Source of the DNA: Polaromonas sp.
GTDB taxonomy: Bacteria; Pseudomonadota; Gammaproteobacteria; Burkholderiales; Burkholderiaceae_C
DNA length: 64,000 nucleotides
Direction of reading: 5' to 3'
Assembly: GCF_016185115.1 (NCBI RefSeq)
Contig: NZ_JACPOF010000015.1
Location: 1-64,000 of the forward strand
A program made the position numbers and the translations under genes. The notes beneath the pieces were generated by a model. It was not told the DNA's origin. It did no database searches and was given only the letters and a program-made list of their open reading frames with translations. Within the stretch, counting starts at the first letter, position 1; each line of letters starts with the position of its first letter. Of the stretch, positions 1 through 8,994 are shown piece after piece.

Positions 1-81
1 TTCCACCACGCCGTGACCCCGTTCAATGACTTGTTTGACTGCCTCAGCCTTGAATTCGGCTGTGTAGCTGACTCTCTTCAT
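1..81 (-). CDS. IS3-family transposase OrfA, N-terminal 27 codons (partial)
   Basis: The reverse strand starts with ATG at 81-79, preceded by AAAAGGAG at a suitable distance, and stays open to the window edge. The first residues read MKRVSYTAEFKAEAVKQVIE, the typical start of IS911/IS3-type OrfA proteins, which carry a helix-turn-helix that binds the element ends. OrfA is normally followed by OrfB, made by programmed frameshifting; that part is beyond the window. It is a mobile-element gene at the border of the polysaccharide locus, not a pathway gene. Confidence 0.75.
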   Translation of the reverse strand, partial: MKRVSYTAEFKAEAVKQVIERGHGVVE

Positions 82-141
82 GACTTTTTCTCCTTTTCAA
101 TTTCGACCTTATCAGGTGTCTATTGAAACGGGTCAAGTCCA
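1..141 (-). mobile_element. End of an IS3-family insertion sequence (truncated by the window edge)
   Basis: The sequence from the window edge to about position 141 reads, on the minus strand, as the start of an IS3-family element: a terminal stretch beginning TGGACTTGACCCGTTTC (125-141), a short leader, a good ribosome binding site and the start of orfA. The outer end finishes in CA on the plus strand at 140-141, as is usual for IS3-family ends. The other end, and so the target duplication, lies outside the window. The exact boundary is inferred, because no second inverted repeat is available for comparison. Confidence 0.5.
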
Positions 142-179
142 GGTTGCACGCACATCGCCCCGCAGCCATCAAATATTAG

Positions 180-206
180 TGAATGTGACGCCGGGAGACA
201 CATTCA
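180..206. repeat. 8-bp inverted repeat upstream of wlbA
   Basis: TGAATGTG (180-187) and CACATTCA (199-206) are perfect reverse complements around an 11-base spacer. The element sits between the insertion-sequence end and the first gene of the locus. It could be an operator or a transcribed hairpin. No T-run follows, so it does not look like an intrinsic terminator. Confidence 0.4.
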
Positions 207-312
207 GGGACAATTTACAATTTTAACCTTACGCGGCAGGATCAAAGTGATTTGCAGGTGCATTTCTCCGGGTGGCCGTTGCAACAATACATCCATGAAG
301 CCCGGGCCCCAC

Positions 313-341
313 TGTGTTGTGCTGAATTTCTAAACTATTAT
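313..341 (+). promoter_or_regulatory. Weak candidate sigma-70 promoter for the wlbA operon
   Basis: TATTAT (336-341) is a good -10 match. TGTGTT (313-318), 17 bases upstream, is a poor -35 match. The site lies 24 bases before the wlbA ATG in the only sizeable non-coding stretch ahead of the operon. I see no JUMPstart/ops motif here. Low confidence. Confidence 0.25.
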
Positions 342-364
342 CAAACTCAATATTTGCGCACACC

Positions 365-1423
365 ATGCATGACTACCCTGTAATTGCTGACCGGAAGATT
401 CGCGTTGCCCTTGTGGGCTGTGGACGTATTTCCAGCAATCATTTCGACGCGATCAGGTTGCACTCGGAACGGATGGAACTCGTCGACGTATGTGATACCA
501 ATGCCGATGCGCTTGAAAAAGCTACAGCCAGAACCGGGGCCAGGGGGCACAGAAGCGTTACCTCAATGCTGGCAGTAACGACGGCCGACATCGTTGTGCT
601 GTCTACTCCGAGTGGGCTTCATCCGGAGCAGGCCATTGAGTGTGCACGCGCCGGACTGCATGTCATGACAGAAAAACCGATGGCTACGCGCTGGCATGAT
701 GGTCAGCGCATGGTCAAGGCGTTTGACGAGGCCAATCGCAGGCTCTTCGTGGTCAAGCAGAATCGCCTGAACGCGACCTTGCAGCTTCTCAAACGCGCAG
801 TGGACCAGAAGCGTTTTGGCCGTATCTATATGGTCAACATCAACGTTTTCTGGACCCGGCCACAGGAGTATTACGACAGCGCCGCATGGCGCGGTACCTG
901 GGAGTACGATGGCGGCGCTTTCATGAACCAGGCCAGCCACTATGTCGATCTCCTTGACTGGCTGATCGGGCCCATAGAGAGCGTACAGGCCTATACAGGC
1001 ACGCTGGAGCGCAACATCCAGGTCGAGGATTCCGGCGTGCTCAACGTCAGGTGGCGCTCCGGTGCGCTGGGTTCCATGAATGTGACCATGCTCACCTACC
1101 CTAAAAACCTCGAAGGCAGCATCACCATTCTTGGCGAGAAGGGCACAGTTCGCGTCGGTGGCGTGGCAGTCAATGAAATTCAGCAATGGCAGTTTGCGGA
1201 ACCGCACGAGGATGACGAGAAGGTCAAGACGGCCAGCTATGAGACCACGTCCGTTTACGGATTCGGCCATCCGTTGTACTACAACAATGTGATCAACACC
1301 TTGCGTGGCGAAGCCGAACCAGAGGCAGACGGACGTGAGGGTCTCAAGGCTCTGGAGGTGTTGATTGCCGTTTACCTGTCGGCCCGCGACGGCAAGCGCG
1401 TGCCCCTGCCGCTCGAATACTGA
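365..1423 (+). CDS. wlbA: UDP-N-acetyl-2-amino-2-deoxyglucuronate dehydrogenase (WlbA/WbpB type)
   Basis: A 352-residue Gfo/Idh/MocA-family oxidoreductase. The N-terminal Rossmann motif VALVGCGRISSNHF is near residues 14-27, and the EKP motif that positions the substrate is present as VMTEKPMA. WlbA/WbpB enzymes oxidise C3 of UDP-GlcNAcA to the 3-keto sugar, with NAD recycled by 2-oxoglutarate. The next two genes are the acetyltransferase and aminotransferase that complete the route to UDP-2,3-diacetamido-2,3-dideoxy-glucuronate, which strongly supports the call. No clear Shine-Dalgarno precedes ATG 365, but the Rossmann strand starts soon after it. The UDP-GlcNAcA substrate could come from the TviB-type dehydrogenase at 54.1 kb. 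Confidence 0.9.
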   Translation: MHDYPVIADRKIRVALVGCGRISSNHFDAIRLHSERMELVDVCDTNADALEKATARTGARGHRSVTSMLAVTTADIVVLSTPSGLHPEQAIECARAGLHVMTEKPMATRWHDGQRMVKAFDEANRRLFVVKQNRLNATLQLLKRAVDQKRFGRIYMVNINVFWTRPQEYYDSAAWRGTWEYDGGAFMNQASHYVDLLDWLIGPIESVQAYTGTLERNIQVEDSGVLNVRWRSGALGSMNVTMLTYPKNLEGSITILGEKGTVRVGGVAVNEIQQWQFAEPHEDDEKVKTASYETTSVYGFGHPLYYNNVINTLRGEAEPEADGREGLKALEVLIAVYLSARDGKRVPLPLEY

Positions 1424-1429
1424 CCACGC

Positions 1430-2011
1430 ATGTCTGCATACATACATCCGAGCGCCATCGTGGACGCCGGCGCGCAAATTGGGGAAGAAACCCGAATCTG
1501 GCACTGGGTACATGTTTGTGCGGGCGCCCGCATTGGCCGAGGGTGTTCGCTGGGACAAAATGTCTTTGTAGCCAACCAGGTCGTCATCGGGGACAACGTC
1601 AAGATACAGAACAACGTGTCAATTTATGACGGTGTTGAAATTGGAGATGACGTGTTTTGTGGGCCCAGTATGGTGTTCACCAACGTTTACAACCCGCGTT
1701 CGGCCGTAGGCCGTAAGGACGAGTACCGGCCAACTGTTGTCCGCAAGGGCGCTACCCTGGGCGCCAACTGCACGATTGTGTGCGGCACGGTCATCGGCGA
1801 ATACGCATTTGTCGCTGCGGGGGCAGTCATCAACCGCGACGTCAAGCCCCATGCCCTTATGGCAGGTGTACCCGCACGCCAGATCGGCTGGATGAGCCGT
1901 TTTGGCGAGCGCCTCGATCTTCCCTTGGCAGGCAACGCCACCGCTACGTGCCCCCATACCTCTGATATCTACGAACTGGTCGATGGCGAATGCTTATGTC
2001 GAACGCACTGA
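1430..2011 (+). CDS. wlbB: UDP-2-acetamido-3-amino-2,3-dideoxy-glucuronate N-acetyltransferase (WlbB/WbpD type)
   Basis: 193 residues made almost entirely of hexapeptide repeats (for example IGEETRI, IGRGCSL, IGDNVKI, IGDDVF), giving a left-handed beta-helix acetyltransferase. It uses acetyl-CoA to acetylate the 3-amino group formed by the next gene product. It starts 7 bases after wlbA and its 3' end overlaps the wlbC start, so the three genes should be co-translated. The order dehydrogenase, acetyltransferase, aminotransferase is that of Bordetella wlbABC and Pseudomonas wbpBDE. The short C-terminal tail after the helix contains two cysteines (DGECLCRTH). Confidence 0.9.
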   Translation: MSAYIHPSAIVDAGAQIGEETRIWHWVHVCAGARIGRGCSLGQNVFVANQVVIGDNVKIQNNVSIYDGVEIGDDVFCGPSMVFTNVYNPRSAVGRKDEYRPTVVRKGATLGANCTIVCGTVIGEYAFVAAGAVINRDVKPHALMAGVPARQIGWMSRFGERLDLPLAGNATATCPHTSDIYELVDGECLCRTH

Positions 2012-3108
2012 TACCCTTTATCGACCTGAAGGCGCAATACCAGGCCCTCAAGCCCCGGATCCAGCAGCGTATCAATGCGGTGTTGGACCATGGTCAATAC
2101 ATCATGGGGCCCGAGGTCCGGGAGCTTGAAGAGCGGCTTGAAGTGTTGACGGGTGCCAGGCATTGCATCACTTGCGCAAGCGGCACCGAAGCCTTGCTTA
2201 TCAGCCTGATGGCACTGCGCATCGGGCCGGGTGACGAAGTCATCACCACGCCGTTTACCTTTGCGGCCACGGCAGAGATGATCGTCCTGCTTGGCGCGAC
2301 ACCCGTATTTGTGGACATTGAGGCCGACACCTGCAACATCGACGCAGCCCTCATCGAAGCCAGAATCACCCCACGTACCAAAGCGATCATGCCCGTAAGC
2401 CTTTATGGCCAGTCTGCGGATATGGATGCCATCAACGCCGTTGCCGCGCGCCATGGTGGCATTCCTGTGATCGAGGATGCGGCCCAGAGCTTCGGCGCCA
2501 CTTACAAAGGGCGACAGAGCTGCAATCTGAGCACGTTCGGATGCACGAGCTTTTTCCCGAGCAAGCCTCTTGGTTGTTATGGTGACGGCGGCGCACTGTT
2601 TACGAATGACGATGCGCTTGCACAGGCATGTCGCGAGATCAGGGTTCACGGGCAGAGCCGCAGGTATGTGCATACAAGAGTCGGGCTGGGCGGCCGCATG
2701 GATACGCTGCAATGTGCGGTGGTACTGGCCAAACTGGAGCGGTTTGACTGGGAGATAGAGAGGCGCCTGGAGATCGGGCAACTTTACAACGCTACACTCG
2801 ACGGACTGGGGATTTCGCGTGTCGCGCAACGCCCGGACCGCAACAGCGTATTTGCACAGTACACAGTGTTCGTTGATAACCGCGACGCCGTGCAAGGCAA
2901 GTTAAAAAGCGCAGGCATACCGACGGCCGTTCACTATCCTCTGCCGCTTAATTTGCAGCCCGCATATGCGCACCTCTGTTGCCCGGATTGCACGCCCATG
3001 GCTGGCAATGCTGCTGGGAGGGTTATGAGCCTGCCAATGCATCCGGACCTGTCCGCCGAGGGTGTGGCTCGCATTGCATCGGAACTGGCTGCGGCGACAG
3101 GACATTGA
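1996..3108 (+). CDS. wlbC: UDP-2-acetamido-2-deoxy-3-oxo-glucuronate aminotransferase (WlbC/WbpE type)
   Basis: A DegT/DnrJ/EryC1-family PLP aminotransferase of about 370 residues. The family opening [10 protein letters not shown] is at the start. The ASGTEAL phosphate-binding turn is near 61-67, [11 protein letters not shown] near 158-168, and the PLP-binding lysine is K190 in SFFPSKPLG. It transfers an amino group from glutamate to C3 of the WlbA product. Two ATGs are possible (1990 and 1996); I chose the second because the homologous fold begins directly after it. Both overlap the end of wlbB. Confidence 0.9.
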   Translation: MSNALIPFIDLKAQYQALKPRIQQRINAVLDHGQYIMGPEVRELEERLEVLTGARHCITCASGTEALLISLMALRIGPGDEVITTPFTFAATAEMIVLLGATPVFVDIEADTCNIDAALIEARITPRTKAIMPVSLYGQSADMDAINAVAARHGGIPVIEDAAQSFGATYKGRQSCNLSTFGCTSFFPSKPLGCYGDGGALFTNDDALAQACREIRVHGQSRRYVHTRVGLGGRMDTLQCAVVLAKLERFDWEIERRLEIGQLYNATLDGLGISRVAQRPDRNSVFAQYTVFVDNRDAVQGKLKSAGIPTAVHYPLPLNLQPAYAHLCCPDCTPMAGNAAGRVMSLPMHPDLSAEGVARIASELAAATGH

Positions 3109-3205
3109 TTTTTATGCCCTTACGCCGTGACGGGTGGTTGGGCATGGCGTTCAGGACAAGACCCCGCATACATCGGGAAAGTGTTTTTTCAAACGAGGTG
3201 GATGA

Positions 3206-4207
3206 ATGGAACTCAAAGGCAAAAAACTGGTACTGATAGGTGGTGCCGGCCTGATCGGATCGCACACTGTAGATCACCTGGTCAAGGAAGACGTCAAGGA
3301 AATTGTCATCTATGACAACTTCGTCCGCGGCCGCATGGAAAATCTGCACAACGCCTTGAAAGACCCGCGCGTCAAGGTCTATGAAGCAGGTGGCGACGTG
3401 TTGCAGACCGACATTCTGGAAGCGGCGCTTGAAGGAGCTGATGGCGTTTTTCATCTCGCTGCGCTCTGGCTCCTGCAGTGCCACGAATTTCCCCGAAGCG
3501 CTTTCGATGTGAATGTGAGGGGCACCTTCAATGTGATGGAAGCCTGTGTGAAAAAGGGCGTGAAGCGCCTGGTGTATTCGTCTTCGGCATCCGTTTACGG
3601 TGATGCAGTCGAAGAACCCATGACGGAAGACCACCCCTTTAACAACCAGAATTTTTACGGCGCGACGAAGATATGCGGAGAAGCCATGCTGCGGCCGTTT
3701 CACTTCCGCTACGGCCTTAACTATGTCGGCCTGCGCTACATGAATGTCTATGGCCCGCGGCAGGATTACCACGGTGCTTACATCGCCGTGATCATGAAAA
3801 TGCTCGACGCCATTGACCGCGGTGAAAGCCCGACCATCATGGGCGATGGTTCCGAAGCCTTTGACTTTGTGGCGGTGGAAGATTGTGGCCTCGCAAATGT
3901 TTGCGCCATGAAGGCCGAGACCCGGGACCGGTTTTACAACGTGGGCACGGGCAAGCGCACCTCTCTCAAGCAGCTCGCAGAAATGCTGTTGGTGCTGACG
4001 GACTGCAAAAAGCCAATCAACTATGCCCCACGCAGCCAGGCCACGCTGGTGAGAAACCGCATCGGCTCTGCCAAACGTGCCAGCGAGGAAATTGCTTTCA
4101 ATGCAGGCATCGATTTGATGGACGGCCTCAAACGCCTGATTGAGTGGCGGGCAGAGCACAAGGCGGAAGTCCAGGCCCGCCGGCGTTCGGTGGGGCTGCC
4201 AGCGTGA
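3206..4207 (+). CDS. NAD-dependent epimerase/dehydratase (UDP-sugar or UDP-uronate 4-epimerase-like SDR)
   Basis: A 333-residue extended SDR with NAD motif GGAGLIG (12-18), the serine of SSSASVYG (125-132) and YGATK (151-155) as the catalytic triad region. It resembles the SDR epimerases that accompany wlb/wbm genes and is likely to invert C4 of a UDP-N-acetyl-uronic acid or UDP-HexNAc. A strong GAGGTGG precedes ATG 3206. The gene is separated from wlbC by 97 bases and shares a GTGA overlap with the following aminotransferase. The precise substrate cannot be read from the sequence. Confidence 0.8.
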   Translation: MELKGKKLVLIGGAGLIGSHTVDHLVKEDVKEIVIYDNFVRGRMENLHNALKDPRVKVYEAGGDVLQTDILEAALEGADGVFHLAALWLLQCHEFPRSAFDVNVRGTFNVMEACVKKGVKRLVYSSSASVYGDAVEEPMTEDHPFNNQNFYGATKICGEAMLRPFHFRYGLNYVGLRYMNVYGPRQDYHGAYIAVIMKMLDAIDRGESPTIMGDGSEAFDFVAVEDCGLANVCAMKAETRDRFYNVGTGKRTSLKQLAEMLLVLTDCKKPINYAPRSQATLVRNRIGSAKRASEEIAFNAGIDLMDGLKRLIEWRAEHKAEVQARRRSVGLPA

Positions 4208-5388
4208 ATGAGTTCTCAAAGATGAACGTCCCTATCGCTCGCACCAGTCTGCTTGAGACTGAAATCCAGAGCGTGCTTGAGCCGCTTCGGACCGGGTGGC
4301 TTGTGCAGGGGCCTAAAGTTCGTGAATTTGAGGAAAAGTGGTCCGCGTTTACCGGCGCGGAGCATTCGATTGCGGTGACTTCATGCACCACGGCGCTCCA
4401 TCTTTCATTGGCCGCTTTGGGTTTTGGACCAGGAGATGAGGCCATTGTTCCTGCATTTACCTGGATTGCCACCGCAAATGTGGTTGAACATTTGGGTGGG
4501 ACGGTGGTGTTTTGCGACATCGACCTTGCTACTTTCAATCTCGACGTCTCCCAGCTTGAGAGGCTGGTAACGCCGCGAACCAGGGCGATCCTTCCCGTGC
4601 ATTTGTTTGGCCTTTCTGCAGACATGTCGGCCATCCTGGCTTTTGCAGCGAAGCACAAACTGGCTGTGGTGGAAGATGCCGCCTGCGGATTCGGCGCCAG
4701 ATACAAGGGGCGCCACGTAGGCACTCTTGGTGATACCGGGTGTTTCAGCTTCCATCCGCGCAAGGCCATAACGACTGGAGAGGGTGGCATGATTACCACC
4801 AACGACGCGGCCTTGGCTGAAAAGCTTCGTCGTCTGCGTGACCATGGTGCAGCCATGTCGGATTTACAGCGTCATCTGGGAGCTCGCCCCTACCTGCTTG
4901 CCGACCATCCTGACGCGGGATACAACCAGCGCATGACCGATTTACAGGCAGCGCTCGGCAGCGCGCAGATGGACCGCGCACAACAGATCATTTCTGAGCG
5001 TCAGCGATTGGCGGCTGTTTATGACGGCGCGTTTGAAGACTTGGGCTGGCTTAGAACGGCGGCAAAGCTTGAAGGTTACGAACATGGCTACCAATCCTAT
5101 CCATGCCTTTTTCAGCCAGAACCGGTCAATATGTCATCCGTCTTGCGCGTTAACGCGATGCGCAATGAATGGATGGACAAACTGCAGCAGCGTGGAATAT
5201 CGACGAGGCCTGCAACGCACGCCGTCCACATGCTGTCCTACTACCGCGAAAAATACGGGCTGAGCCCCGAAGACTTTCCCTGCGCGTATGTCGCAAACCA
5301 CTGCAGCATTTCTTTACCTTTATTTCATGGCATGACCGAGGCGGAGCAGGCGTACGTCATTGATGTGGTAGCCGAAGGTTTTCAGTAA
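4204..5388 (+). CDS. DegT/DnrJ/EryC1 family sugar aminotransferase
   Basis: 394 residues from GTG 4204 (ATG 4222 is an alternative start). It is a PLP-dependent nucleotide-sugar aminotransferase: SCTTALH near 60-66, VVEDAACGFGA near 155-165 and K187 in SFHPRKAITTGEGG, where the lysine forms the internal aldimine. The SFHPRK..TTGEGG version is typical of the PseC/LegC/WecE branch that aminates 4-keto sugars. It could therefore serve the 4,6-dehydratase at 23 kb (legionaminic or bacillosamine-type route) or make a 4-amino uronic acid. The stop TAATG overlaps the asnB start, so the two are translationally coupled. Confidence 0.85.
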   Translation: MNEFSKMNVPIARTSLLETEIQSVLEPLRTGWLVQGPKVREFEEKWSAFTGAEHSIAVTSCTTALHLSLAALGFGPGDEAIVPAFTWIATANVVEHLGGTVVFCDIDLATFNLDVSQLERLVTPRTRAILPVHLFGLSADMSAILAFAAKHKLAVVEDAACGFGARYKGRHVGTLGDTGCFSFHPRKAITTGEGGMITTNDAALAEKLRRLRDHGAAMSDLQRHLGARPYLLADHPDAGYNQRMTDLQAALGSAQMDRAQQIISERQRLAAVYDGAFEDLGWLRTAAKLEGYEHGYQSYPCLFQPEPVNMSSVLRVNAMRNEWMDKLQQRGISTRPATHAVHMLSYYREKYGLSPEDFPCAYVANHCSISLPLFHGMTEAEQAYVIDVVAEGFQ

Positions 5389-7277
5389 TGTGCGGCATTG
5401 CCGGAATCGTTCACCTGAACGGCGCATCGGTAGCGCCTCCCGTTTTGCAAAAAATGACGGATGCGATCGCCCACCGGGGGCCTGATGGGGAGGGCCACTG
5501 GATCGAGGGAAATGTAGGTTTGGGTCATCGCAGGCTGGCGATCCTTGATCTTTCTCCCGCCGGGCATCAGCCCATGGTTTCCATGGACCACCGTTATGTC
5601 TTTAGCTACAACGGGGAGGTATACAACTTCCGGGAACTGCGCAGTGAACTGGAGGCTGCAGGCTACTGGTTTCGATCCAGGACGGACAGCGAGGTGGTGC
5701 TCTATGCGTTGGTCCATTGGGGTACCGACGCGCTACAGCGTTTTAATGGAATGTTCGCATTGTCTCTTTGGGACCGCAAGGAGCGAACCCTTTTGCTGGC
5801 GCGTGACCGCTACGGCATCAAGCCGCTCTATGTGAGTCATCAAGGAAATACGTTTTCATTTGGTTCCGAGCAGAAAGCGATCCTCGCCCAAACCGGTTTC
5901 GATCGTCGCCTCGATAAACCAGCGCTGCTTGAATACTTTACGTTCCAAAACATTTTCACCGATCGCACTTTGCTGGAGGATATCCAGTTGCTTCCTGCCG
6001 GGCATCATGCGGTGCTGGACATGAAGCAGGCCAAGCCATCGCTCAAGCGCACATGCTATTGGGACTATCGTTTCCGCGAGCCCGATCAACGCGCAAGCGA
6101 TGACGAATATCGTGAAGAGCTGGATCGGTTATTCAGGCAGGCCGTTAACAGGCAATTGGTCACGGATGTCGAGTTGGGGAGCTATCTCAGCGGGGGCATT
6201 GATTCCGGTTCAATCACGGCGATCGCCGCGAGATCATTCCCTTATCTTAAAACCTTCACTTGCGGCTTTGACTTGAGTTCCGCCTCCGGGATCGAGTTGG
6301 GTTTTGATGAGCGCACCAAGGCAGAAGCGATGTCAGCGCGTTTCAAAACGGAGCACTACGAAATGGTGCTCAAGGCCGGTGACATGGAGCGGTGCATGCC
6401 AAAACTTGCACGGCATCTTGAAGAGCCGAGGGTCGGTCAGAGTTACCCCAACTACTATGCCGCCCAACTTGCCAGGGCATTCGTGAAGGTTGTACTTTCC
6501 GGTGCGGGCGGCGATGAACTCTTTGGTGGCTATCCGTGGCGTTACTACAGGGCCACTGTCAACCAGGATTTCGAGCACTACATTGATCAGTATTACGATT
6601 TTTGGCAACGTATGGTCCCAAACAAGATGCTGGCCCGTGTTTTTGCGCCAGTGTGGGGAGATGTCAAAGACGTCAATACGCGTGATATTTTCCGCGACGT
6701 GTTTCGCACGCACAACAACGATCTGAATCGCCCGGAGGATTACATCAATCACTCCCTGTATTTCGAGGCGAAGACTTTTTTACACGGACTTTTTGTCGTC
6801 GAAGACAAGCTGAGCATGGCGCATGGCCTTGAAACACGAGTGCCGTTTATGGACAATGACCTTGTCGAGTTTGCCATGCAGTGCCCCGTGCATTTGAAAC
6901 TCAACAACCTCACAAGCACTGTCGCCATGAACGAAAACACGCAGGGCAACAAGCCTGCAAGGTTTTTCCAAAAAACCAAGGACGGAAAGCAAATCCTGCG
7001 CGACGTCATGCGTCGGTACATTCCGGAAGACATTGCCAATGCTGAGAAACAGGGCTTTTCCGCTCCTGATAGCAGCTGGTTCAAGGGTGAAAGCATTGAG
7101 TTTGTCAAGCACAAGCTTCTCAATGGCAATGCGCACATTTACAAATGGGTAGATCGACAGGCCATTCTTGAATTGGTCAATGAGCATCTCGATGGCAAGC
7201 AGAACCGACGCCTCTTGATATGGTCCTTGCTTAACCTCGATGCCTATATGGAGCAAGTTTTCGAGGAAAAATTATGA
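5388..7277 (+). CDS. asnB: Glutamine-dependent asparagine synthetase-like amidotransferase (first copy)
   Basis: 629 residues. After Met removal Cys2 becomes the catalytic nucleophile of the N-terminal glutaminase domain (MCGIAGIV; HRGPDGEG near 29-36). The C-terminal synthetase domain has the PP-loop SGGIDS at 268-273. In polysaccharide loci AsnB-like proteins (WbpS, Bordetella Wbm types) amidate the carboxylate of N-acetylated uronic acids to uronamides, and the adjacent wlb genes make such a uronic acid. An asparagine role is less likely in this context. A second, divergent copy lies at 51.1 kb. It overlaps the next gene by 4 bases. Confidence 0.9.
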   Translation: MCGIAGIVHLNGASVAPPVLQKMTDAIAHRGPDGEGHWIEGNVGLGHRRLAILDLSPAGHQPMVSMDHRYVFSYNGEVYNFRELRSELEAAGYWFRSRTDSEVVLYALVHWGTDALQRFNGMFALSLWDRKERTLLLARDRYGIKPLYVSHQGNTFSFGSEQKAILAQTGFDRRLDKPALLEYFTFQNIFTDRTLLEDIQLLPAGHHAVLDMKQAKPSLKRTCYWDYRFREPDQRASDDEYREELDRLFRQAVNRQLVTDVELGSYLSGGIDSGSITAIAARSFPYLKTFTCGFDLSSASGIELGFDERTKAEAMSARFKTEHYEMVLKAGDMERCMPKLARHLEEPRVGQSYPNYYAAQLARAFVKVVLSGAGGDELFGGYPWRYYRATVNQDFEHYIDQYYDFWQRMVPNKMLARVFAPVWGDVKDVNTRDIFRDVFRTHNNDLNRPEDYINHSLYFEAKTFLHGLFVVEDKLSMAHGLETRVPFMDNDLVEFAMQCPVHLKLNNLTSTVAMNENTQGNKPARFFQKTKDGKQILRDVMRRYIPEDIANAEKQGFSAPDSSWFKGESIEFVKHKLLNGNAHIYKWVDRQAILELVNEHLDGKQNRRLLIWSLLNLDAYMEQVFEEKL

Positions 7278-8296
7278 AAGCGGCAAGCGCCTTGAAATTA
7301 CTGTCTGAAGTCCTGAGGGAAGAGCGCGTCATACGCGGGAATTTTCTGAGTCTCCAAGCGCTGGACTCGCGGGCTGAACAGTTGCAGACGAACGCAGCGT
7401 TCTCCGAGAAGTGGAGCAGACAAGCTCGAAATGACGAGCAGGATAAAGCGTGGACGCTGCAAAAGAACTGGTACTTGGTGCTTTACGGGTTTGAAAACGA
7501 ATCTGAGCTGGCAACTTTCTTGCGCAGCAAAGCGGTCATTTATGACGCTGGTTGTGGTTTGGGATACAAGGCAGCATGGTTTGCTGAACTTGCGCCAGAT
7601 TCTTTGGTCATCGGCATGGACTATTCAGAAGCGGCAGCTATCGCTGCCAAAACCTATGAGGCTGTTCCCAATCTTGTTTTTCTTCAGGGTGACATCGCCG
7701 CCCCGGTCTTCAAACCTGGAAGTATTGACTACGTTAGTTGCGATCAGGTGATCATGCACACGCAGAACCCGGACCGGACATTCTCGCAGCTGGCTACCAT
7801 TACGAGACCAGTGCAGGGGCAGCTTGCGTGCTACTTTTATGCCAAGAAAGCATTGCCGCGCGAGTTACTCGATGATTACTTCCGTACAAAGTGCGCTGAC
7901 ATGAGCTCCGAAGAGCTTTGGGCCATGTCCGAGCAACTGGCGGAATTGGGTAAACGGTTGACGGATATCAACATCAGCTTTGAGTCACCGGCCATTCCGG
8001 CGCTTGGCATCAAAGCGGGTACCTATGATGTACAGCGCTTTATCTACTGGAACTTTTTGAAATGCTTCTGGAACGCTGACCTTGGTCTGGAAAACTCAAT
8101 AGCATGTAATTTTGACTGGTATAGCCCATCTAATGCGAGGCGATTCGACAGGGTAGAGGTTACCAACTTGGCTACAGCTAACCGCTTGCGGGAAATTTTC
8201 TTCCACGAAGAAGAAGCTTGTTTCACTGGCCGTTGGGCGCGTGACGACGATATAAAAGAGGTCAACGTTGTGCGCGTGGAAGCGGGCACGCCATGA
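7274..8296 (+). CDS. Class I SAM-dependent methyltransferase
   Basis: 340 residues with motif I DAGCGLGYKA at 91-100 and an acidic loop (GMDYSEAAA near 114-122), typical of Rossmann methyltransferases. A long C-terminal part, rich in aromatic residues, has no motif I recognise and may bind the acceptor. ATGA overlaps on both sides tie it to asnB and to the metallophosphoesterase. From here the DNA becomes noticeably more A+T-rich than the left and right flanks. The acceptor (sugar N, O or C, or a phosphate) is unknown. Confidence 0.75.
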   Translation: MKAASALKLLSEVLREERVIRGNFLSLQALDSRAEQLQTNAAFSEKWSRQARNDEQDKAWTLQKNWYLVLYGFENESELATFLRSKAVIYDAGCGLGYKAAWFAELAPDSLVIGMDYSEAAAIAAKTYEAVPNLVFLQGDIAAPVFKPGSIDYVSCDQVIMHTQNPDRTFSQLATITRPVQGQLACYFYAKKALPRELLDDYFRTKCADMSSEELWAMSEQLAELGKRLTDINISFESPAIPALGIKAGTYDVQRFIYWNFLKCFWNADLGLENSIACNFDWYSPSNARRFDRVEVTNLATANRLREIFFHEEEACFTGRWARDDDIKEVNVVRVEAGTP

Positions 8297-8994
8297 TGGG
8301 TGTTCTGTCCGATGCGCATGGCAACTGGCAAGCTTTTGACCAAGGCATATCTGTACTCAAGCAAATGGGCGCCACACGATTCGTGTTTCTGGGAGATGCC
8401 TTGGGTTACCTGCCTATGCCGGACGTCTTGGATTCAATAGATGCGTTGGGAGCGCAGATTGTTTGTATTCGCGGCAACCATGAAGACTTGATTCTCAAGG
8501 GGGGGCTGAATCCTGTGCAGGAGGCGGTCTATCAGCACGAGCGCTCACGGACCATGCTTAGCGGCCGGCAACTCGCAGCCATCAGCGCATGGCCCCCCAT
8601 GTTGGAACTTGATTTTCCTGTGGGGCGCGCATTGTTTATTCATGGCAGTCCGGTGGATCACACTTATGGCTATGTTTATCCGGACACAGACCTTCGACAG
8701 TTCGATGTTTCCGCACAGTATGTCTTTATGGGAAATACGCACAGGCCATTTGTCCGCACCGAAGCTGGAACATTGTTCGTGAATGCCGGAAGCTGCGGCT
8801 TGCCCCGGGATCATGGCGCCTTTGGATCTGTTGCCCTTTTTGATGAAGGTTCGGGTGAGAGCAAAATTATTCGTTTTGATATCCGTCAAGCGACAGCTGC
8901 TTGTCTGACTCAGGTTACCGGAATTCATGAAGATGTTCTGGCATTATTTTCCAGGCAGCCCGAGCACTACGAGGGAGAACTTTTTGTCCATTGA
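8293..8994 (+). CDS. Calcineurin-like metallophosphoesterase (YfcE/MJ0936-like)
   Basis: 233 residues with the ordered metal-binding motifs of the family: SDAHGN (6-11), FLGDALGY, CIRGNHED, a mid-domain histidine in FIHGSP and GNTHRPF in place of the usual GHTH. Such enzymes hydrolyse phosphomono- or diesters using two metal ions. It starts directly at the first beta strand, so the ATG is well placed; a second ATG follows at 8296. Its place between a methyltransferase and an ATP-grasp protein is unusual for an O-antigen locus and hints at a phosphorylated intermediate. Substrate unknown. Confidence 0.8.
   Translation: MMGVLSDAHGNWQAFDQGISVLKQMGATRFVFLGDALGYLPMPDVLDSIDALGAQIVCIRGNHEDLILKGGLNPVQEAVYQHERSRTMLSGRQLAAISAWPPMLELDFPVGRALFIHGSPVDHTYGYVYPDTDLRQFDVSAQYVFMGNTHRPFVRTEAGTLFVNAGSCGLPRDHGAFGSVALFDEGSGESKIIRFDIRQATAACLTQVTGIHEDVLALFSRQPEHYEGELFVH

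Noticed and set aside
563..1558. Minus-strand frame of 331 codons opposite wlbA
   Set aside because: No recognisable domain and complete overlap with a clear dehydrogenase.
3023..4219. Minus-strand frame of 398 codons opposite the SDR gene
   Set aside because: The plus-strand frame has all SDR motifs and a good ribosome site; the minus frame has none.
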